Of a stretch of DNA of 64,000 bases, positions 8,706 to 18,008 are shown in pieces (positions within the stretch are counted from its first letter, which is position 1; every line of letters begins with the position of its first letter). The DNA comes from an uncultured Clostridia bacterium. GTDB lineage: Bacteria; Bacillota; Clostridia; Oscillospirales; Acutalibacteraceae. The stretch spans positions 119,074 through 183,073 of the forward strand of contig CANRHD010000002.1 of the NCBI GenBank assembly GCA_947630285.1, read 5' to 3'. The translations under genes and the position numbers were made by a program. The notes under the pieces are model-generated. The model searched no databases. It worked only from the letters and a program-made list of their open reading frames with translations, and was not told the DNA's origin.

Positions 8706-8734
8706 ATTTTATCAAAAAAGTCAATGCTTGTCAA
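8706..8734 (-). promoter_or_regulatory. Sigma-A promoter of the rplU operon
   Basis: Minus-strand TTGACA (8729-8734) and TAAAAT (8706-8711) with a 17-bp spacer. Confidence 0.85.
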
Positions 8735-8739
8735 GTGAT

Positions 8740-9408
8740 TTATACAAACACATACATAAATATTGAAAAGAAGTGTAAAATCGAACCTGCAAGCACAAAA
8801 AAGTGGAACACCGAGTGAAAATAGGCGTGCTTTTTTCCCATTCCGTATATTATTGCGCCCAGGGTATAGGCTATTCCGCCTGCGACGAGCAGCCAGAAGC
8901 CTATCCTGTTGAAATGAACCCAAAGCGTTTTAATACACACCACTACCATCCAGCCCATTGCGAGGTAAAGCACCATTTGGAGCGCCTTTGTCTGATTGAA
9001 CAGCGTCATTGTAAGGGCTATCGCAACTGCCGAGGTTATCCATGCTATTAAAAGCAAAACCGTGCTTGTAGTCGGACTTACGGGTCTTATAATGAGCCAG
9101 GCATACGGGGTAAAAGTACCGGCTATCATGGGGAATATCATGGAGTGATCCACCATGCGCATGGCCTTTTTGCCGTTATTGGGCCTTAGGGCGTGGTAAA
9201 CGGAGGAGCAGGTATACATACCTATCATTGTAACGGAATATATAAGGCTTAGAAACGCATAGTCCCAACGCCTTAGAATATATGCTTTTATAAGGCACAG
9301 TATCAGCGCAACTATCGAGAGTCCGCCGCCTACCATATGGGAAATGGAATTGAGCCAATCCTCTTTTCTTGTATATTGTGCAAGTTTGATTTTATCAAGA
9401 TATGCCAT
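8740..9408 (-). CDS. Hemolysin III family (PAQR-like) membrane protein
   Basis: 222 aa integral membrane protein with about seven hydrophobic segments. Conserved family features are the N-terminal NSISHMVGG, SSVYHALRP near residue 75 with the following VDHSMIF, and HSVFHFFVLAGSILHF at the C-terminus; these His, Asp and Ser residues form the zinc site of the PAQR/YqfA fold. The real function in bacteria is unsettled and the name hemolysin is historical. Own promoter upstream; no clear partner gene. The C-terminal coding end overlaps the promoter region of rplU only by proximity. Confidence 0.9.
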   Translation of the reverse strand: MAYLDKIKLAQYTRKEDWLNSISHMVGGGLSIVALILCLIKAYILRRWDYAFLSLIYSVTMIGMYTCSSVYHALRPNNGKKAMRMVDHSMIFPMIAGTFTPYAWLIIRPVSPTTSTVLLLIAWITSAVAIALTMTLFNQTKALQMVLYLAMGWMVVVCIKTLWVHFNRIGFWLLVAGGIAYTLGAIIYGMGKKHAYFHSVFHFFVLAGSILHFFSIFMYVFV

Positions 9409-9450
9409 TATATCTCGCCTCCGTTATTAAAATAATGTTTTCATACCCTA

Positions 9451-9479
9451 ATAATATTACTTTTTGCACACAATTTCAA
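9451..9479 (-). promoter_or_regulatory. Sigma-A promoter of the hemolysin III gene
   Basis: Minus-strand TTGAAA (9474-9479), 17-bp spacer, TATTAT (9451-9456). Confidence 0.6.
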
Positions 9480-9542
9480 CCTACTTTTGTTGCTTTTTTC
9501 AAACCGCAACCGATAGTTGCACTTTTTTAAATCAGTCGTTAG

Positions 9543-10958
9543 TTAATTTCTATCTATTGTTAGATAATTATTATCTATTTCGCCTCCGCTTAAAATCTCC
9601 CACATAAGCTTTTCAAATTCGTCGCTCAAAAATACAGCCTTTTCGCTCTTGATTTTTAAAGCCTTTACAAGCCTTTTGGGTATTTTTGAAAAGCTTGTAA
9701 CCACATTGTAATAAGCGCCTCCCTCGGGGCGTTTTGTAAGCGAGCCGTCGAGCAGGGACAGGAAGCTTTCGTTTACGATGTCTATTATTTTCTTGTCCTT
9801 AAGCTTTTTTAAATCCGATTTTTCAAAAGTTTTGTTAAAAGAACACAAGTTTATAAATTCTCCGAAAGAGGTTACGCCCGTTTTGGTGATAAATCCGCCT
9901 GTAATGTTCAATACGGGTCTGAGCTTTTCCGCCGTGTTTTGCTTTACTCCGAGCTCCGCCATAGTTTTTAAATATTCCTCTTTTTGTCCTCTTTTTGCAA
10001 GGGAGAGAGTTCTTGTAATTATATTTGTCGCATGCTTTTTTAAATACCCCTGCGTGCATACCCTGCCGTCATAGTTAAACTGCTTTAAATGCTCGGTTTT
10101 GATTTCTATTTTTTCATCTGTTATGCTCACATTCACCATAGGCGCAGGATAGCCCACGAGCGAGCCTACATTGACCTCGTAAAGCACATTTCCGTTTTTG
10201 GAGGTGTAGCGGTCAATTCTCTGCATATGGCTGTGGCCCACAAAGACTAATTTCATTCCCGCCTCGCAGAATTTTTCTATATACTCCTCATGCTTTCCGC
10301 AACACAGCCCGTGCCCCGAAAGCAGGGGCGAAATATGCTGATACAGCAGATGATGCTCCATACCGATAACGAGCCTGCCCTTTTCCCTCTCCTCCCTGAT
10401 TTGGTTTAAAATCCATTCAAGGTGGTCGGCGGTAAAGCCGGAAGCGCCCTCGCCGTCCTGGTCGTCAATAAGCGATAAAAGCACAACATCGTTGGGAAAT
10501 TCAATTTTATATGACGAGGTGCCGAGGTGTGTTATAAACTCCGCCTTTGCGTCGCAGGGGCCGAAGTCGTAATACATTTGCCGAAGCTCGGTATGATCGA
10601 CGGTTTCCACATCATGAAAAACCTCGTCGCCGCAATATCTTCTTGCATTTCGGTCACAGCACCAGTCATGGGTTGCCAAGGTGACATAAACCGGCTTCTT
10701 TTCCTTGAACCTGTAGAGCTTTTCGAGCATTTCCTCATGGCTCGCCCTTTCGCCGTCGTCACTGATGTCGCCCACTATCATTAAAGCGTCGGTATCGCTT
10801 TGCGCTATTGTTTCAAGCGCACTGTCGATTATTGCCCCGGTTTCGGCAAGGCATTTTTGGTCAGTGGCGCTTCTTCTCTCATAAGCGCTTCCGCTGACGC
10901 CGAGACTTTTTGAATAATGGTGCGTATCGGCTATGAATGTCAGTTTAGTTTTTCCCAT
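9543..10958 (-). CDS. Calcineurin-like metallophosphoesterase
   Basis: 471 aa. The dinuclear-metal motifs occur in order: ADTHHYS (residue ~10), VGDISDDGE (~62), ATHDW (~95), GMEHHLL (~200) and GHSHMQR (~240). After the catalytic domain a ~190-residue C-terminal part has no motif I recognise. No signal peptide, so it is probably cytoplasmic. It starts 19 bases after mtnA and is likely in the same transcript as mtaD-PNP-mtnA. It could remove phosphate from a salvage intermediate, but this is only guilt by association; such enzymes hydrolyse diverse phosphoesters. Confidence 0.85.
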   Translation of the reverse strand: MGKTKLTFIADTHHYSKSLGVSGSAYERRSATDQKCLAETGAIIDSALETIAQSDTDALMIVGDISDDGERASHEEMLEKLYRFKEKKPVYVTLATHDWCCDRNARRYCGDEVFHDVETVDHTELRQMYYDFGPCDAKAEFITHLGTSSYKIEFPNDVVLLSLIDDQDGEGASGFTADHLEWILNQIREEREKGRLVIGMEHHLLYQHISPLLSGHGLCCGKHEEYIEKFCEAGMKLVFVGHSHMQRIDRYTSKNGNVLYEVNVGSLVGYPAPMVNVSITDEKIEIKTEHLKQFNYDGRVCTQGYLKKHATNIITRTLSLAKRGQKEEYLKTMAELGVKQNTAEKLRPVLNITGGFITKTGVTSFGEFINLCSFNKTFEKSDLKKLKDKKIIDIVNESFLSLLDGSLTKRPEGGAYYNVVTSFSKIPKRLVKALKIKSEKAVFLSDEFEKLMWEILSGGEIDNNYLTIDRN

Positions 10959-10977
10959 AATATCAGCTCAATTCCCG

Positions 10978-12021
10978 TTAAATTAAATTTTTTATATCCT
11001 CCGGCCTGATAACTCCCTTTTCGGTTATAAAGCACGATATGAGCGAAGCGTCCGTAATATCGAACGCAGGGTTTAGCGCACCGACAGCTTCTGGCGTCAT
11101 TCTTTTAGAGTACCACATTTCGGATACCTCGCTCTCGTCCCTCATTTCAATTACTATATCGCCGCCCGTTAAAGCGTTTTTGTTAAAGGTTGAAAACGGA
11201 GCGCACACATAAAACGGAATATTGTAATACCTTGCAAGCACCGACAGCCCCGAAGTGCCTATTTTATTTGCGGTATCGCCGTTTAAGGCTATTGAGTCTG
11301 CTCCGACTATTACCGCATCGACAAGGCCGTTCTTCATAACATATGACGCCATATTGTCGCAGATTACGGTTGTGTCCACGCCTGCGCTTGCAAGCTCGAA
11401 CGCCGTAAGCCTTGCGCCCTGTAACAGAGGCCGTGTTTCATCTACATAGACCTTTAGCCTGTTGCCCTGCTCATATGATACATAAACGGGTGCGAGCGCA
11501 GTTCCGTATTTAACACAGGCAAGTCTGCCGGCATTGCAATGGGTTAAAACCGCCTTGCAGTTTTTTAAAAGCTCCGCACCGCAGACCCCTATCCGTTTAC
11601 AGCGGAGTATATCGTCGCTATGTATTGACAAAGCCTTGTCCTGTAAGGCTTTTTTGATTGTGTCAAGGCTTTTGCCTTTACATAGCAAAAGCGTATTTTT
11701 CATCTCGTTTACCGCCCATGAGAGGTTTACGGCGGTCGGTCTTGACGAAATTAAATACTCGCAGTTAAAATCAAATTCCTTTAAAAACTCCTCTTTTGTC
11801 CGAGCCTCGCTGTTATTCGCAAGCACGGACAGCGCAATGGCCGCAGAAACCCCTATGCAGGGTGCGCCCCTCAGTTTAAGGAGCTTTATTGCATTGTATA
11901 TCTCTTCCCTTGTTTTCAGCGAAAGCTGAACGCATTTGTTGGGAAGCTCGGTTTGGTCAATTATAACCAGAGCGTTGTTTTGCGTATCATAGCTTACGGT
12001 TTCGCCCCTCATATCAAACAT
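10978..12021 (-). CDS. mtnA: S-methyl-5-thioribose-1-phosphate isomerase
   Basis: 347 aa from the ATG at 12021; the frame stays open 24 codons further into the PNP gene but that part is unlikely. eIF2B-alpha fold aldose-ketose isomerase converting methylthioribose-1-phosphate to methylthioribulose-1-phosphate. Seen: LRGAPCIGVSAA (residue ~50), the catalytic-Cys region THCNAGRLACV (~160) and GADSIALNGDTANKIGT (~245) with the catalytic Asp. The family member acting on ribose-1,5-bisphosphate is an alternative, but the neighbouring MTA deaminase supports the methylthio substrate. The start follows the PNP stop by 4 bases. Confidence 0.93.
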   Translation of the reverse strand: MFDMRGETVSYDTQNNALVIIDQTELPNKCVQLSLKTREEIYNAIKLLKLRGAPCIGVSAAIALSVLANNSEARTKEEFLKEFDFNCEYLISSRPTAVNLSWAVNEMKNTLLLCKGKSLDTIKKALQDKALSIHSDDILRCKRIGVCGAELLKNCKAVLTHCNAGRLACVKYGTALAPVYVSYEQGNRLKVYVDETRPLLQGARLTAFELASAGVDTTVICDNMASYVMKNGLVDAVIVGADSIALNGDTANKIGTSGLSVLARYYNIPFYVCAPFSTFNKNALTGGDIVIEMRDESEVSEMWYSKRMTPEAVGALNPAFDITDASLISCFITEKGVIRPEDIKNLI

Positions 12022-12025
12022 AAAA

Positions 12026-12829
12026 TCACATTTCCCCGGCAATTTTTTCAATAAGGCTCTGAAGCTGTCTGCCCTTTCTTGCGCCCGTTTCAAGCACTTC
12101 CTCTTCGGTAAGGGGCTGTTTGAGTATTCCTGCCGCCATATTGGTTATAAGCGAAAAGGCAAGCACCCTCATTTTGCAATGGTTGGCCGCAATTACCTCG
12201 GGTACGGTTGACATACCTACCGCATCTGCTCCGAGCAGGCGAAACGCCCTGATTTCCGCAGGCGTTTCATACGAAGGCCCGGTACAGCCGATATAAACGC
12301 CTTTTTTAATATCTATTTTAAGCTCCCCGGCGCATTTTTCGGCAATTTTTCTTAAACCGGGGTCATACGCAAAGCTCATATCGGGGAACCTGACTCCAAG
12401 GCTTTCGTTGTTTTTGCCTATAAGCACATTAGTACCCATAAAATTTATGTGGTCGGTAATGAGCATTATATCCCCTGCCGTAAATTGAGTGTTTATTCCA
12501 CCTGCGGCATTGGTAACAATAAGATTTTTTGCCCCGAGCAAAAAAAGCGTTCTTACGCCCGTAACGACCTGCTCCATGGAATATCCCTCATAAAAATGGA
12601 ACCTCCCCTGCATACAGGCTACCTTTTTGCCCGAAAGCGTGCCGAAAACAAACCTGCCCGTGTGGCCGGGAGCGGTTGAAACGGGGAAGCCCTCAAGCTC
12701 TGCGTAGTCAATATAAACCGGGTCTTCAACGGCTTCGGCAAGTCCGCCGAGCCCCGAGCCGAGTATAATTGCCGTTTCCGGCGTGAAATTTATTTTTGCC
12801 TTAATGTATTCAACTGCGCTCTTTATCAT
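12026..12829 (-). CDS. Purine nucleoside phosphorylase (trimeric class)
   Basis: 267 aa from ATG 12829. Cytoplasmic phosphorolysis of purine nucleosides. Family motifs: LGSGLGG (phosphate loop), PGHTGRF, MQGRFHFYEGY, TNAAGG, GPSYETPAEIR and SLITNMAAG. The Glu of YETP and Asn of SLITN are the residues that select 6-oxopurines (inosine, guanosine) in trimeric PNP; methylthioadenosine phosphorylases carry Asp instead of that Asn. It overlaps mtaD by 4 bases and precedes mtnA, so deaminated methylthioadenosine (methylthioinosine) is a likely natural substrate besides inosine and guanosine. The longer start in the same frame would overlap mtaD by 45 bases and is not favoured. Confidence 0.94.
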   Translation of the reverse strand: MIKSAVEYIKAKINFTPETAIILGSGLGGLAEAVEDPVYIDYAELEGFPVSTAPGHTGRFVFGTLSGKKVACMQGRFHFYEGYSMEQVVTGVRTLFLLGAKNLIVTNAAGGINTQFTAGDIMLITDHINFMGTNVLIGKNNESLGVRFPDMSFAYDPGLRKIAEKCAGELKIDIKKGVYIGCTGPSYETPAEIRAFRLLGADAVGMSTVPEVIAANHCKMRVLAFSLITNMAAGILKQPLTEEEVLETGARKGRQLQSLIEKIAGEM

Positions 12830-14118
12830 TTGCCCAGCTCCCTTACAATCTCGTTTACCGTTTTGTTGCATTGACTGCCTGTTTTTTCGATGTCAATGGT
12901 CATAAATTCTCCGTTTTCATAAAGCACCCTGCCGTCAACCATGGTGAGAATTACATCGGATTTTTCGGCAGAATAGACTATATTGTTGATAACATTGTAA
13001 TCTGGATACATATTAGGCCCGTCAAGCGAAATGACAGCGAGGTCCGCTTTATAGCCCTCCTTGATAATTCCGCAGTCGTATCTGCCCTGTGCGACGGCGC
13101 CGTTGAGGGTTGCCATTTTAAGCACATCTTTAGGGCTTACAATATCCGCCTTACGGTTAATGCCCTTAGGCAGTATGGCGGCAAGGTACATTTCCCTGAG
13201 CATATCAAGGCCGTTGTTGCTTGAAGCGGAGTCCGTACCCAGTGCAAGATTTACGCCGCTTTTTAAAATCTTATAGCTGTCGCAAACGCCGCTTCCGAGC
13301 TTTAAATTGCTTGCCGGACAGGTGACTATGCTTGCATTTTTCTCTTTAAGTATTTCAAGGTCCTCGTCCTCAATCCAAACGCAGTGGGCGAAAAGGCATT
13401 TTGAGTCAAGAATTTTACTGTCATAAAAAAGCCTTGCGGGAGTTTTGCCGTATTTCTTTTTGCAGTTTTCATGCTCCGATTTTGTCTCGGACATATGGAT
13501 ATGGGTTATATAATCCCTTGTACGGGTATATTCGCCGAACTGCTCAATCATTGAAAGAGTGTTTGTATATTCGGCGTGGAGGGAAAAATCAATTTTAATT
13601 CTTCCGTTTTGAGTGTTGTGATATTTTTCGGCGGCGTCAATAGCCTCTGCAACCCTGCTGTCCTTTAAAAAATCCACATCGGAAAAAGAGGTTATGGAAC
13701 GGCAGAAATTTGTTTTCATTCCGCTTTCCGCAGCCGCCCTTATAACGCCGTCGGCAAAGAAATACATATCCGAATACGCCGTTGTGCCGCAGCTTAGCAT
13801 CTCCGCCGCAGAGAGCATCGTGCCGTAATACGCCCTGTCGCAGTTCAATCTGTCCTCAAAGGGGAAAACCCTTTCGTTGAGCCAGCGGTCGAGCGGCAGG
13901 TTCTCGGCATAGCCCCTCAATAGTGTCATGGGCGAGTGGGTATGGGCGTTTACAAGACCCGGTATAAGCACCTTGTTCCTGCCGTCATATACTCTGCCGA
14001 AATCGCCCTGCGGCTTTTGCGCCCCGACATAGCAAATCTTATCATCTTTTACGCCGACGAACATATCTTTTTTATATTCAAAATTTTCGTCTGCAATTCC
14101 TATGTTTTGAAATAACAT
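12826..14118 (-). CDS. mtaD: 5-methylthioadenosine/S-adenosylhomocysteine deaminase
   Basis: 430 aa amidohydrolase. Metal and substrate motifs in order: NAHTHSPMTLLRG with DRWL (residue ~58), HAEYTN (~178), HMSETKSEHE (~210), FAHCVWIEDED (~240) and GTDSASSNNGLD (~293). The tandem of DRWL-type loop and this spacing is typical for the MTA/SAH deaminase branch. Product is methylthioinosine or S-inosylhomocysteine. RBS AGGAGG 5 bases before the ATG. First gene of a cluster with PNP and mtnA. A guanine or other nucleoside deaminase role is less likely given the neighbours. Confidence 0.92.
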   Translation of the reverse strand: MLFQNIGIADENFEYKKDMFVGVKDDKICYVGAQKPQGDFGRVYDGRNKVLIPGLVNAHTHSPMTLLRGYAENLPLDRWLNERVFPFEDRLNCDRAYYGTMLSAAEMLSCGTTAYSDMYFFADGVIRAAAESGMKTNFCRSITSFSDVDFLKDSRVAEAIDAAEKYHNTQNGRIKIDFSLHAEYTNTLSMIEQFGEYTRTRDYITHIHMSETKSEHENCKKKYGKTPARLFYDSKILDSKCLFAHCVWIEDEDLEILKEKNASIVTCPASNLKLGSGVCDSYKILKSGVNLALGTDSASSNNGLDMLREMYLAAILPKGINRKADIVSPKDVLKMATLNGAVAQGRYDCGIIKEGYKADLAVISLDGPNMYPDYNVINNIVYSAEKSDVILTMVDGRVLYENGEFMTIDIEKTGSQCNKTVNEIVRELGK

Positions 14119-14139
14119 TTTTCCTCCTGATTAAGACGA

Positions 14140-14211
14140 GGGAAGCCGAAAAGAGCCTGCGTAAATCGGCGTGTATTCGGCTTCCCTTAAAAGGCAGAAA
14201 AAGCATCTGCC
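14140..14211 (-). terminator. Hairpin pair after the cyclophilin gene
   Basis: 14193-14211 is GGCAGA/TCTGCC followed on the minus strand by TTTT, a modest intrinsic terminator for the cyclophilin gene. 14140-14186 holds a second, longer stem GGGAAGCCGAA / TTCGGCTTCCC just before the mtaD ribosome site. Confidence 0.6.
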
Positions 14212-14227
14212 GCATTGTCGGTTAAAA

Positions 14228-14827
14228 TTATACTGCTTCTATTGTAATCTCTTCGATTACAACATCGTTTATAGGCTTGTTTTGGAAGAAATCCACCTTG
14301 ACTCCGGCAATTTTGTCTACCGTGTCCATACCCTCGATTACCTGGCCGAACACGGTGTGATGATAGTCAAGCCACGGCGTGCCGCCGAATTTTTCATAAT
14401 TTTCAATACAGCTTGTAGGATAAGAAGCCTCGTCTGCGCTCCTGAGCTGGTCAAGCATATCATCGGAAACCTCTTTCGCCTGGACTATAAAGAACTGACT
14501 GCCGTTTGTTCCCGGACCTGCGTTAGCCATCGAAACAGCGCCCCTTATATTGTGAAGCTCCGGGCTGAATTCATCTTCAAACGGGTTGCCCCAAATGCTC
14601 TCGCCGCCCATACCCGAGCCTGTCGGGTCGCCGCCCTGAATCATAAAATCATTTATTACCCTGTGGAAGATATGCCCGTTATAATATCCGTTTTTGGCAT
14701 GGGTTATGAAATTTTCAACCGCCTTGGGAGCCGCTTCGGGAAAAAACTTGATTTTAATTTCTCCCATATTTGTTTTCATTACCGCTATCTGCTCTCCTGC
14801 AGAAGCATTTGCAAGCTGATCAATCAT
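14228..14827 (-). CDS. Cyclophilin-type peptidyl-prolyl cis-trans isomerase
   Basis: 199 aa. Catalytic core [14 protein letters not shown] (with Arg and Phe of the active site, residue ~60) and NGSQFFIV (~115) are standard for cyclophilins. There is no signal peptide or lipobox, so it is probably cytoplasmic and helps folding around prolines. The first ~15 residues are not part of the fold. It lies 19 bases after the ABC permease gene and may be its last cotranscribed partner; any functional link is unproven. Confidence 0.94.
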   Translation of the reverse strand: MIDQLANASAGEQIAVMKTNMGEIKIKFFPEAAPKAVENFITHAKNGYYNGHIFHRVINDFMIQGGDPTGSGMGGESIWGNPFEDEFSPELHNIRGAVSMANAGPGTNGSQFFIVQAKEVSDDMLDQLRSADEASYPTSCIENYEKFGGTPWLDYHHTVFGQVIEGMDTVDKIAGVKVDFFQNKPINDVVIEEITIEAV

Positions 14828-14846
14828 ATTTTAATCTCCTGTTTAA

Positions 14847-17800
14847 TTATTCAACGCTTTTAAGCGATTCAACCATATCTATGGACTTTATTCTGAAGCT
14901 CATAAGGAAGTTGACAAATACCGCAAATATTGCAGTCAGGGCAATGCTGAACAGGTAGCTGTACCAGCTTATATACCTGCCGAACATCATGGTATCCGTT
15001 TCAACCGACCTCATAACGAAAATATGAAGCACTATTCCCAGAACAATACCTATTATTCCGCCCATTACCGTAAGGATAATATTTTCACGGTAAACATATT
15101 TTTCAACCTCATCGTCAAAGAAGCCGAGAACCTTCAGCGTTGCAAGCTCCCTTGACCGCTCCGTAATATTGATGTTATTGAGGTTATACAGGACTACAAA
15201 GGCAAGCAATCCGGCGGATATTATCATAAGCGCAACTATAATCATAAGCTTATCCATCGTGCTGTCAACCTGCTGTTGAGTGTCGGCGTTCATCGTCACC
15301 GAGGTAACGCCGTCAATTTTAAGAATGTTCTTTGAAAGCTCCCCGTTGTTGTCCGCGCCGCTTCTCAAAAGCAGGGTGTTAAGCGCCGGAGCTTCCCCGA
15401 ACAGGCTCTTATATGTTGAGGGCGACATATATACATAGTGATATATATAGTTTTCGACAATGCCGGCTATCGGTATTTCGACCGTAGGCTCGCCCTCTTT
15501 TTCGGTTTTAAGCTTTATCTTATCCCCTGCCTTTACTCCGAGCAAATCGGCGAGCTTTTCGGTAATAAGCACCGTGTTGTCGGTAAGGGTGTAGGATTTA
15601 TTGCCCGTTCTCGATTTAAGAGTGATATAGTCGCCGAGAAAATCAACATTCTGCGGAACGACAATATATGAATCGTTTTCCTTATCGCCTGCGTCAACAT
15701 AGCTGAGTGTTCTGTAGGTCTGAAGATAATCGTTTACCCCGGGAGTTCTCTGCATCTCTGCAAGCAGATGCCTGCGCTCCGTCCTTGTAAGGGCTTCGTT
15801 TACCGTAACCGTACCGTCATAATTCCAAATTTTATTGAATTGATTGTCGGTCATTGAGGATACCGAGTCCCTTATGCCGAAGCCGACAAGCAGCAGAGCC
15901 ATACAGCCGGCAACTCCGAAAACGGTCATAAACAGGCGTTTTTTGTATCTGAAAAGATTTCTCAAAGCGGATTTCTGCGAGAAATTGAGACGAAGCCAAA
16001 AGCCGTCAATTCTTTCAAGCAAAATCTTTTTGCCGACCTTGGGTGTTTCGGGTCGCATAAGCGAAGCCGGAGCTTCCCTGAGGTACTTTCTGCTTGCAAT
16101 AAGCGCCGCACCGGTTGTGCATATAACCGCAATGACAATGGCTGTCAAAGCATATACAAGGTTCGGAGAAACGATAGTTTTGTTAAGGTTTACATAAACC
16201 ACCTTGTATGTTTCCACAACGAGTCTCGGGATAAGCGCCTCGCCCAAAACGACTCCTATAACGCTTCCTGCAAGCGTCGCATAAAAGGCATAGAGGAAGT
16301 ATTTTTTTGTAATTTCAAATTTGCTGTAGCCCAAAGCCTTAAATGTGCCTATCTGCGTCCTCTGCTCCTCAACCATTCTTGTCATGGTGGTAAGACTTAC
16401 AAGCGCCGCAACAAGGAAGAAAATAATCGGGAACATAAGACCTACGGCCGAAATGCCGTCTGCGTCGTTTTTAAACGAAGCGTAAGAGGCGATAGCCTCC
16501 CTGCCCGTAACATACCAAACCGGCTCCTCCGTGTTACGGATTTTTTCTTTATATTTGTCAAGCTTTGCCTCGGCGTCGTTCAATTCCTCAACAATTTCGT
16601 CTTTGGAAAGCTCGTATTCCTCCTTGGCAGTATTCAACTGGTTCTGCTTTTCGGTGACATTTTTCTGAGCCTCGGCAATTTCCTTGTCGCCGTCGGCAAG
16701 CTTTTGGCGTGCCTGCGCTATGGTTTCGGGGCTTCCGTTTATTATGGCCTCTGCGTCATTAATCCTCTGCTGTGCAGTTTGAATACTTCTTGCAAGGGTG
16801 TCAAGCTGTGTCTGATAGACCTGCGCCGTCGCCTTGTAGCCGAACACGGTAAACGCCGCCTCCGCATATTCGTCGTTGGTCATATTTGCGGCGTTGACCC
16901 TAAGCTCCTCTTCAAGCTTTTCGATAGTTTTGTTTGCCTGCTCAAGCTGTTTGCTTGCGGTTTCATGCCTTATTTTAAGGTCGTCCAGGGTCACCTTTGC
17001 CTCTTCGAGCTGTTTTTTGCTGTCGTCGAGAGTCATTTCCTGCATATTAAGTATTTCCTGGGCGTCGGCAATTTCCTGCTTTTTGGCGTCAATTTCCGCC
17101 TGTGCGGTATCGAGTGCGGACTGATTGTCGGAAAGGGTTTGATAGGACTTCCTGAACTCCTCCATTACAGTCTGCTTTCTCGCTTCAAATTTATCTTCCG
17201 CCTTTGAAATCAGATCGACCGATTCCTTTTTAAACTCATCGAACCTGACCGCACAGCGTGTTTCGGCAATGGTTCTGATATTGGACTCAACGCCCTCAAC
17301 CAAATTCTCATACTTGTTTGAAAAACAGTTTAAAGCCATGGCGCTGTCAACCGTTATAAAAATTTTAGTGTAGCAGGAGAGCGAAAAAGCCTCCTTGGGA
17401 ACTACTAAGAAGCCGTCAACCGTGCCGTCGCCTATGGAGGCGTTTCCCCGTTCGTTATCAAGGTAATATGAGCTTGTGCCGACGCCCACTATGGTAAAGC
17501 TGTCGGTTGCAAGGGTTTCGCTGACTTCCGAATCGTTGCCCGTTGTCAATTTAACTGTATCGCCGATTTTATACCCCGATTCGTCAAGGAATTTCTTATC
17601 GGCAATACACTCGTCATATTTTTCGGGGAACCTGCCCTGATTTACCTTAACAATGTTTATGGAGTCGTTAAGCGATATGACCGAGGTAACAAGCTCCGCC
17701 TTATCGCTCGAACAAAGGAAATCTCCGTTATATGCGCCCTCTGCGCCCGAAACGCCGCTGATTTTGATTATTTCTTTAATATCGCTGTCAGTTACGCCGA

Positions 17801-17996
17801 GAGTGCCCTGAACGCAAATATCCATTAAATTTTCAACATCATAGACGCTGTCCGCCGACTTACGCATAGCCGGAGCGGCAGACTTTATACCTGCAAAGAA
17901 CGCAGTTCCGAGGGTAACTATTAAAATTATTGAAAGGAATCTGATAAAGCTTGCCTTAACTTCACGCCTGAATTCCTTTTTCATAGGTTTAGTCAT
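14847..17996 (-). CDS. Large FtsX-like ABC transporter permease with extracytoplasmic coiled coil
   Basis: 1049 aa. Membrane segment near residues 16-38, then a long extracytoplasmic part, within which residues ~269-489 form an almost continuous heptad-rich coiled coil (E/K/Q/A-rich). Three membrane helices of the first FtsX domain follow (LMFPIIFFLVAALVSL to about residue 640), then a second extracytoplasmic domain and a C-terminal FtsX domain (VALMIISAGLLAFVVLYNL onward). Together with the ATPase gene 12 bases upstream it forms a MacB/FtsX-type mechanotransmitting transporter. Substrate is unknown; such giant permeases in clostridia are linked to antimicrobial-peptide resistance or cell-surface work, which is inference here. 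Confidence 0.92.
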   Translation of the reverse strand: MTKPMKKEFRREVKASFIRFLSIILIVTLGTAFFAGIKSAAPAMRKSADSVYDVENLMDICVQGTLGVTDSDIKEIIKISGVSGAEGAYNGDFLCSSDKAELVTSVISLNDSINIVKVNQGRFPEKYDECIADKKFLDESGYKIGDTVKLTTGNDSEVSETLATDSFTIVGVGTSSYYLDNERGNASIGDGTVDGFLVVPKEAFSLSCYTKIFITVDSAMALNCFSNKYENLVEGVESNIRTIAETRCAVRFDEFKKESVDLISKAEDKFEARKQTVMEEFRKSYQTLSDNQSALDTAQAEIDAKKQEIADAQEILNMQEMTLDDSKKQLEEAKVTLDDLKIRHETASKQLEQANKTIEKLEEELRVNAANMTNDEYAEAAFTVFGYKATAQVYQTQLDTLARSIQTAQQRINDAEAIINGSPETIAQARQKLADGDKEIAEAQKNVTEKQNQLNTAKEEYELSKDEIVEELNDAEAKLDKYKEKIRNTEEPVWYVTGREAIASYASFKNDADGISAVGLMFPIIFFLVAALVSLTTMTRMVEEQRTQIGTFKALGYSKFEITKKYFLYAFYATLAGSVIGVVLGEALIPRLVVETYKVVYVNLNKTIVSPNLVYALTAIVIAVICTTGAALIASRKYLREAPASLMRPETPKVGKKILLERIDGFWLRLNFSQKSALRNLFRYKKRLFMTVFGVAGCMALLLVGFGIRDSVSSMTDNQFNKIWNYDGTVTVNEALTRTERRHLLAEMQRTPGVNDYLQTYRTLSYVDAGDKENDSYIVVPQNVDFLGDYITLKSRTGNKSYTLTDNTVLITEKLADLLGVKAGDKIKLKTEKEGEPTVEIPIAGIVENYIYHYVYMSPSTYKSLFGEAPALNTLLLRSGADNNGELSKNILKIDGVTSVTMNADTQQQVDSTMDKLMIIVALMIISAGLLAFVVLYNLNNINITERSRELATLKVLGFFDDEVEKYVYRENIILTVMGGIIGIVLGIVLHIFVMRSVETDTMMFGRYISWYSYLFSIALTAIFAVFVNFLMSFRIKSIDMVESLKSVE

Positions 17997-18008
17997 AGCT
18001 TATTCCCT

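Noticed and set aside
12022..12093. Longer N-terminus for mtnA (start at 12093)
   Set aside because: It would overlap the PNP gene by 68 bases and adds residues not part of the isomerase; ATG 12021 sits 4 bases after the PNP stop.
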